Assembly (NCBI RefSeq): GCF_019175385.1 | Contig: NC_083345.1 | Span: forward strand, 118,113,657 to 118,177,656 | From: Lycium barbarum | Taxonomy: Eukaryota > Streptophyta > Magnoliopsida > Solanales > Solanaceae | Length of the DNA: 64,000 bases | Direction of reading: 5' to 3' | Shown here: positions 58,009 to 64,000 of the stretch, in pieces | Numbering within the stretch: position 1 is the stretch's first letter | Layout: the number at the start of each line of letters is the position of its first letter | Position numbers and translations under genes: made by a program | The notes under the pieces: generated by a model | Told to the model about the DNA's origin: nothing | Database searches by the model: none | Seen by the model: the letters and a program-made list of their open reading frames with translations, nothing else

Positions 58009-58329
58009 TTTTGTTTTTCGATCAACCAACTAAATGGCGGTAATGGTGGTGGTGGCGAAGGATATTTTAGTGGTGTAAGAACAAATAGAGGGGAGGGGTA
58101 AAATGAGTTAGGGGTGTTGAGGTGGCATGCCACTTGGCATCCACCTCATCAACTGTTAGCTGCCTCGTAGGATTGGATGTCCATCTTGGATAAACATAAC
58201 CAAGGATGGGTATATTTAAACCAACAGTACAACGATCAGAGTATATTTGGACCCAAAATATAACGAAGGGTATATGTGGTCGTTTTCTGATAGTACAGGG
58301 GTATATTGGCCCTTTTTTGAAATATAAAC

Positions 58330-59320
58330 TAGACACTTGCTTACATAGTCGTATACTCATATGCAATAAAAATTATTCAAACATGCATGTTGTTTCCGGT
58401 TAACGAAGGACTTTTCCATCGTTATCAAATTCTTAATTCTCCGCTATCCACGTAAGTCGAAGTCGAATAAATTTTGGTAACGGACTTACCGTACCGCACA
58501 AAGCAAAACATAAACTTAAAAGTACCAAATCAATAGAACTAATTCAAAATGGTAATGGTAAAGCATCTTTAATAAAAAAATCAAAATTACCGAATCAAAA
58601 TTTTAAAAATTATATCATACTATACCATACCATGAACATTCCTAATTATAACTCTATCCTAAGATAAGTATGTACCGAAGTCACAATCCTTTTTATTAAT
58701 GAACTTGGGCTGTGTTTTTTTTTTTTTTTTTTTTTTGAAAAAAAAAAAGAGATACAGAAGAACCCTAATACATAATTAGTGCACGTAATTAAAATAAAAA
58801 TCATGAAAATTAGCAGTTTGTATGTTATTCCTATTGCCCCAATTTATGCAGCACTATTCGGATTTTGAAATTAAGTCACAATAATTGACAATTCAAAACA
58901 TTTAAAAGACATAAAAAAATTACAATAAAAAAATTCATTTGAATCACAAAATTCGAACGATGACGCATAAATTGGGACGGAAGCAGTAATCAAGTGATAA
59001 TGAAAAGAGGACTACTCTATTTGTACTTTAAATGAGGTTAAAGTACAATTAAAATAAGGTATAACATAATTTAAATTATAGGTAAAACACCCAGGTGAAA
59101 AAATATCATGTATAATTAAAAAAAAAAAAAACATGACATTGAGGGTAACTGAAAATACTAAGAGCAAAATAGACATTGCCAACAATAGGAAGGAAAACCT
59201 ATTAATCGTCGAACGTTGGAGCAAGATTTACATTTTTAAGCAAAATTGAATAGGGAAAATGATAACAGAACTTCTAACTTCGAAAACAATCTAGAAAACT
59301 AGCTAGAGACCAGATAAAGA
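58330..59320. other. Spacer upstream of the ankyrin gene
   Basis: No gene. Contains a T22 run at 58715-58736 followed by an A run (foldback), and the dispersed repeat at 58777-58998 whose end ACGCATAAATTGGGACGGAA looks like a Stowaway terminus. Confidence 0.6.
58777..58998. repeat. Stowaway-like repeat related to 5058-5222
   Basis: Shares CCCCAATTTATGCAGCACTAT and AAGTCACAATAATTGACAATTC with the copy at 5058-5222 and ends in a Stowaway-like inverted terminus. Confidence 0.65.
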
Positions 59321-59323
59321 GCG

Positions 59324-59330
59324 TATAAAG
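59324..59330 (+). promoter_or_regulatory. Candidate TATA box of the ankyrin gene
   Basis: TATAAAG about 265 bases before the ATG is the nearest good TATA-like match in an AT-rich upstream region. Leader length would be about 230 bases. Weak evidence. Confidence 0.35.
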
Positions 59331-59591
59331 CTGATGTGAATGTCCATTAAGTGACTTTCTCTGGCAAATTTTATTTGTCGACAAAAAGTTCTTGTTATTT
59401 TGTTCTGATAGCAATAATGGGAATCATATTCCCAAGCGGAATTAATCTTTCATTTCTGTTTCTTCAAATCCTGCATCTTGACGAAGACTTCTACAAAGAA
59501 GCACAAAAAAGCTTCTCCTATAAGTTGACGCAATCTCTTTGAAGTTGGACGTCAAGAATCTATTGAGGGAGAAAAAAGAAAGAGGAAGAAC

Positions 59592-61835
59592 ATGGATATT
59601 GAGAAGAGACTCTACAAAGCTGCAATTGAAGGTAATGTTGGAGTTTTACAAGAATTACTTCAAGAAGATGCTTTGGTTCTTGATAGACTTACCTTAAAAA
59701 GCTTTAAAGAAACTCCCTTGCACATAGCAGCAATGCGCGGGCACATTGAGTTTGTGAGGTTAATTCTTAACGGAAATCAACATCTTGCTGCTGAACTGGA
59801 TTTCCAAAATTCATCAGCGCTTCACATAGCTTCGGTAAAAGGGCACATAGAAATTGTTAAAGATTTGTTGGCAGTGAATCCTGAAATGTGTCTGGCTCGT
59901 GATCGCGATGGTAGAAATCCTCTTCATCTTGCAGCCATCAAAGGTCGAGTTGAAGTCATCAAAGAACTTATACAAATCAAACCAGATGAAGCTCTAGGAA
60001 TGATCACTAACAATGGGGAAAACATTTTGCATTTGTGTGTCAAGCATAATCAGTTAGAGGCTCTCAAGGTGCTGATGGAAATTGGATTTGATCATGCGTT
60101 TTTTAACGCAAAGGATAGTGATGGCCACACCATTCTGCATTTGGCTGTTGCTGATAAGCAAATTGAGGTATGATATTGTCCCTTCGGAAATCAATTGATG
60201 AATTCCTTTCTCATCTGCCACTAAATATAGAAAGGTGTTATTTTTTAGAACCGAATAAAAAGAAAAGAATGTCACATAAACTAGGATAAATAAATAGTTA
60301 TTAAACCTACCAATCATGCTTTTAAAAGCTATCAATATACATGCTAAAGACCAACGAAGTAGACGTTGAATGCTAGTTCTGATGCACGTCACTTTTCAAT
60401 TTAGCCTCTCTAGAGAATAGCAAAAAAATACGCGAAATCGACTCAATGCTAACCTAAGATTGATAAATAAGGTAGGAAGATTCAACTAAAGAAGATAAGC
60501 TTTGGAAGGATAGGGAAGATTTGAGATGAAAAACTTGGTTATGGAAAAAAGCTTTCTTGAATTGGCTTGGTTATAAATACCTAAAACCACCCCTCTTCAT
60601 AGTTGCCTAGGGATGATTCAAGATAACCAACTTAGCCCCTCTTAACTCTCCTATACTCTTTATTACTCCCTCTGTCTCATATTAGTTGTCCTGTTTTACT
60701 TTTTGAGAGTCAACTTGACCAATCGATGGAGTTAGATTGGATTAGATCAATTCAATATTTAAAATTATAATTTAGATATTTAAAAATTATAAGAAAAGTA
60801 CTATAAATTGTAATTCTTCTCATATCAATGTAGTGAAAAATATATCTCAAAAAATTAGTCAAAATTTATATAGTTTGATTTTTTAAAAGAAAAAAGAAAG
60901 TTGACAAGTAATATCTGAGGGAATATTAAAGGCTTGTCTGTGTTCTACTTTTGGTAATTTCTACTGCATTCTCTTTTAGCTCTAATATTTTCACTTCTTT
61001 ATTCCACCATTATGTTTATTGAGGTAGATGTCTTAAGCCTTTATATACACAGTGATGTCTTCCTCCTCCTCTAAGCCACATCCTCCCTCTTCCCCAAGTT
61101 TTTCTCTCCTTTTTTTTTTTTTTTTTTTTAAGATTGTCATAGTTACTATTTGGACAGTCAAACATGGAGATATTACAATTATAAAGAGTTTTGTGTTTCT
61201 CATAAAAAACATGTAGCTCAGCAATTTCAAGATTTAGGTAAGTATAGGTTATGTCTATCAAGACGCACCTGTTAGTCTAGTGGTCAACAAAGTATAAGGT
61301 GCAAATATCCTAATGTTCAAATCCCAGCGGAGATAAAAATATTACGTAATTTTTTCTCATATACCTAAGTTGTAGTAAGCACTGGATGGATCAATTAGAC
61401 AAGGGTGCACAAACTGGTAAATAAACCAACCGTCTATCCACTACTGAAGTTTAACACTTTTGAGTGCAGACCATAGAGTTTCTTAGGAGGCATCCTGCAT
61501 TTGATCTGAATGCACTGAATGTATGCGGATTAACAGAGATGGATGATCAAATTCAAGTCCATGGTGACATTGAAGACATTGAAAGTGGAGAATCCAGTCG
61601 ATTTACAAGGCCACATCGAAAGGAAGTCAATCATACTTCCCGGAGCGAAATTAGTGAATCTTCAAAATATACATCACAGAAAAAAAAATTGGAGCCATTA
61701 CAAAGAGAAGATTGGATAGAAAAGGACAAAAATACTTTAATGATTGTGGCTTCGCTCATTGCAACCATGTCTTTTCAAGCTGGTCTCACCCCTCCTAGTG
61801 GATTATGGAAAGAGATTCTTCCAGGAGGTATTTAG
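59592..61835 (+). CDS. Ankyrin-repeat protein with PGG-type C-terminus, two exons, probably truncated
   Basis: Exon 1 59592-60167, intron 60168-61469 (GTATGA...GTGCAG, phase 0), exon 2 61470-61835, giving 313 residues. The ATG at 59592 is chosen because MDIEKRLYKAAIEGNVG is the usual start of this family. Repeats are visible at residues ~38-71 (ETPLHIAAMRGHIEFV), 72-105 (SSALHIASVKGHIEIV), 106-140 (RNPLHLAAIKGRVEVI), 141-176 (ENILHLCVKHNQLEAL) and 177-210 across the junction (HTILHLAVADKQIE then TIEFLRRHPAFDLNALN). The C-terminus has DKNTLMIVASLIATMSFQAG, the start of a PGG domain and first membrane segment, then TPPSGLWKEILPGG and a stop. Relatives usually run beyond 400 residues with several membrane segments, so the end is missing or in an unseen exon; GGTATT at the stop could be a donor. 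Family members act at membranes in stress and defence signalling; role here is inferred. Confidence 0.82.
60666..60922. mobile_element. Stowaway MITE in the ankyrin intron
   Basis: CTCCCTCTGTCTCATATTAG to CTTGTC...ATATCTGAGGGAA in inverted form, flanked by TA (60664-60665 and 60924-60925). Typical 250-bp Stowaway. Non-coding. Confidence 0.8.
61262..61440 (+). mobile_element. Degenerate tRNA-derived SINE in the ankyrin intron
   Basis: ACGCACCTGTTAGTCTAGTGG gives an A-box-like TTAGTCTAGTGG, and ATGTTCAAATCCCAGC gives a B box. The tail GTGCACAAACTGGTAAATAAACC resembles the 3' part of Solanaceae SINEs. No clear target duplication. Confidence 0.6.
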
Positions 61836-62356
61836 TAATTAATTTTAGCTACTAAAATGATTTCTGTTTTCTAAGTATCTTTTAACACCAAGTTAATCGA
61901 ATTTCTTGGTAAAAGTTTACAAAAGCGTGACTACTTGTTTGGTAGTATTATAACTATATTACAAGTAATTCCTCTAACTTTAAAGATGTCCTTCTTCTAC
62001 TTCTCGCTTATTCTTCCCTTTAATAAGTTCTCTTTTGATGAGCTTCGTTGGACGTTATGAGTCTGTTACTTAAAAAATCACTTAACTATTGGAAATTAGT
62101 TAGCAAAGTCATTCTTCTTTATTTTTTTAAACAGAAATCTCACTTATCTTTATTTTTATCACTTCAAAAGTACTATATCGAATTTCACAAATTTCCGAAA
62201 ATTTCTTGGATTATATGCGTGCAAGATTGAGTGGGGGAGAGAGCCAATATTTACTGAGGGGAAGCTAAGGTTTTTGAATTATATGTGTGCATGCATGAGC
62301 AGCACATATATAGACCAAAACACCTCATGAATCAAAAGTACTAACCATCACAATGA
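61836..62356. other. Region after the ankyrin stop codon
   Basis: I looked in all forward frames for the missing PGG tail and transmembrane segments and found none. A 60-codon frame at 62048-62230 is hydrophobic by composition only. Confidence 0.55.
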
Positions 62357-62489
62357 CGACAAGAGAGGGTTGCTCAAGTGGTAAGCTCCCTCCACCTCAA
62401 CTCTAAAGTTGTGAGTTTGCGTCACCGAATAGGCAAAAAGAGGGGAAGCTCTAGGGAGGGATAAGAAAATAAAATAAAAAATGAAAAAC
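62357..62489 (+). mobile_element. tRNA-derived SINE (same type as 44878-44992)
   Basis: GACAAGAGAGGGTTGCTCAAG, A-box-like TTGCTCAAGTGGTAAGC, degraded B box GAGTTTGCGTCACC, body ending GGGAGGGATAAG and an A-rich tail. Flanks CCATCACAATGA (62345-62356) and CCATCATGATGA (62490-62501) form an imperfect duplication. Confidence 0.75.
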
Positions 62490-62501
62490 CCATCATGATG
62501 A

Positions 62502-64000
62502 GAGAGAACACAAAATACATATTTCATTTTCCCCTTCCCAAGATAGTATTTGAAAATTAGGACCCCCAGTTTTAATATGTAGGTATATGGACACCTATTA
62601 GGATTAGTGCTAATTAACTCAAATCTAATTATTTGACCTTCCAAACCAGCGCTAAGTTTTAAAAAATGTAATTTGGTCAAAAGTAATAAAAAATAAAAAA
62701 ACCAAAATAATAATAATATAACAACATTTTTCCTCCCTCATCTCTTCCCCATTTTCACGTTTTTTTAGACATTGAGAAATCGATCGCTGCAGCTCTACAA
62801 ATCGAGCTCTTCACTCTCTTTTCAAAAATTAGATTCGGTTAGTGCTTTCTAGGTTTATTGACTTGGGCATTATTACTCTTGTGAGCTTTATTTTGTGATT
62901 TTTCTATCTGCATCTTGGGTTTATAATAGATTGTGGTTTATAATAGACTATATTTGGTTTCTTCTGCTGGGCTAAATTATATTATAGACTATATTAAATT
63001 TATCGAGGGTAAAATGGTAGTAGTTGGTAATTATAGTGGTCGAGTGGGCTCACACTAAAAGGACCTAGAGGTGGACCTCTCCACAAAAAACCCAAGCTAT
63101 TGAATTGGATCATGACTACACCTATAGAGATTTAGTGCGCGGCATGATTCTGTCCGGTGATATAGATCCCAAGCGGTATGACATGTCCATTAGCTACATA
63201 GTTGGTGCTGCTCTTAACTGATGAACGCAAAATACAACTTTAAGTTAAGCACTTCTGTAGTCAAAGATAGTATAGATAGATTATCATCTCTACAGGGATT
63301 GGTGCAAATAATATCTCAAAAGAAGCTCGCTCAATACTATTAAAAATGATATTTATAATTGAGGTGGTTAAAACCACAAGTGGTATCGAAGAAGTAAATA
63401 AAAACAAGGATCAAGCATAAGTGTTATACAAAATATGTATTTACTAATAAGAGAAACAAGGGCATATGCAAGATTTCTGCAAGGTTTATTGATTCTTTTG
63501 AATTCAATAAGTAATTAGATTATTCATGAACTTGAGAAACTTCTTTCGAATGAATTCAAGTTCAATCAAATAAACTAATGAGGACGTCCTGGGAATAGCA
63601 AGAATCTATTGACAGAATAAATTTTAGGAATGATTTCTTCTGAATATCATTTCTCATATAACTCAAGAAAATAATTGAAGGGCCCTTTCGATTACTCAAG
63701 AGAATTTTCAAAAAGTAACTTAAATCATGTCGAAACTATTCATGAAATACTTCTTCCTTCAATTATACTACTCAAGAATATCTCAACAATCGTTTTAAAC
63801 TTCCATCAACAAATTCACATTGCTCCTTCCTTGCCCAAGAGTTCTATCATACACGTCTCCAAGATCACCCTCTGAAAATATGTCTTATAGCTTTTATATC
63901 TCGTCGCGGCCAAATGACCAAAATGCCCTTAAGTTTGAACTTTTCAGAAAAATCGCCAAAGTGGATGATGGTGGGGCGATGGGGCTCTATTGAACGACCA
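62502..64000. other. Unassigned AT-rich end of the window
   Basis: No gene supported. The short frame near 63120-63220 (YRDLVRGMILSGDIDPKRYD) faintly recalls the N-terminus of plant Mutator transposases but is too short to call. Text from 63221 (TGATGAACGCAAAATACAAC) could be an LTR start, but no partner is in view. Confidence 0.4.

Larger units (their letters stand above)
49329..58319. mobile_element. Mutator-like element with long terminal inverted repeats, split by a LARD
   Basis: The left arm (49329-49552 plus 57521 to about 57566) and the right arm (about 58009-58319) are inverted copies of about 270-310 bp: GGTCCAAATATACYCT, ATGGCACTTAAC/GAGGCAGCTAAC, GGATGCCACCTCA and CCCCTCTATTTGTTCTT are shared. 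Outer ends are CGAAAAGGGGCC and, inverted, CAAAAAAGGGCC. The 10-mer AAATATAAAC flanks both sides (49319-49328 and 58320-58329), in the 9-11 bp range of Mutator insertions. The interior (about 57567-58008) shows no transposase, so the element is non-autonomous. Confidence 0.85.

Noticed and set aside
59351..59542. Frame upstream of the ankyrin ATG as an upstream ORF
   Set aside because: It opens with GTG, not ATG, and ends before the main start. No evidence of use.

Overview
This is a plant nuclear intergenic window dominated by transposable elements, almost certainly from an asterid and most likely from Solanaceae. The evidence is three tRNA-derived SINEs that resemble Solanaceae families, long gypsy LTRs running from TGTTAC/TGTAAT to GTCGTGACA, a Tat-type gypsy element with an antisense extra gene of a kind I associate with tobacco relatives, and AT-rich DNA with Stowaway-like and Tourist-like MITEs. 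The species assignment is inference. I saw no CRISPR array, rRNA gene, functional tRNA gene or bacterial-type operon.

Layout. 1-911: 3' end of a Ty3/gypsy chromovirus (integrase tail, chromodomain, LTR). 1042-1255: Tourist-like MITE. 1863-4085: solo LTR. 4091-5057: decayed LTR-like DNA. 5225-6015: LINE endonuclease fragment. 6227-6426: MITE. From 6518 to 49170 the underlying DNA is a non-coding segment present three times: copy A, split into 6518-7943, 13466-13541 and 29342-29942; copy B, 43112-46522; copy C, 46523-49170. B and C are head-to-tail with a period near 3.4 kb. Copy A was split by a copia element (7944-13465) and by a nest at 13542-29341. In that nest a solo LTR was entered by a 15-kb Tat-type gypsy element, whose antisense gene was in turn split by a 3.27-kb solo LTR. 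Between copies A and B sits a second copia element (30316-42909) whose gag is interrupted by a 6.1-kb CACTA transposon (34715-40844). Copy B carries a SINE, and the Stowaway of copy C carries a 5'-truncated LINE. A Mutator-like element with long terminal inverted repeats (49329-58319) has an 8-kb non-coding LTR element (LARD) inside its left arm.

The only host protein-coding gene I can support is an ankyrin-repeat/PGG-type membrane protein gene at 59592-61835: two exons, a 1.3-kb intron holding a Stowaway and a SINE, and an apparent truncation at the first membrane segment. The last 2 kb holds a SINE and unassigned AT-rich DNA.

Nearly every transposon gene is broken by stops, frameshifts or loss of catalytic residues. 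The exception is a six-exon Transposase_24-like gene in the CACTA element, whose five introns all have usable phase-0 borders and which has a single stop. Most element borders are supported by target-site duplications read directly from the sequence. Paralogous empty sites in copy B confirm the insertion points of the copia element and of the 15.8-kb nest.
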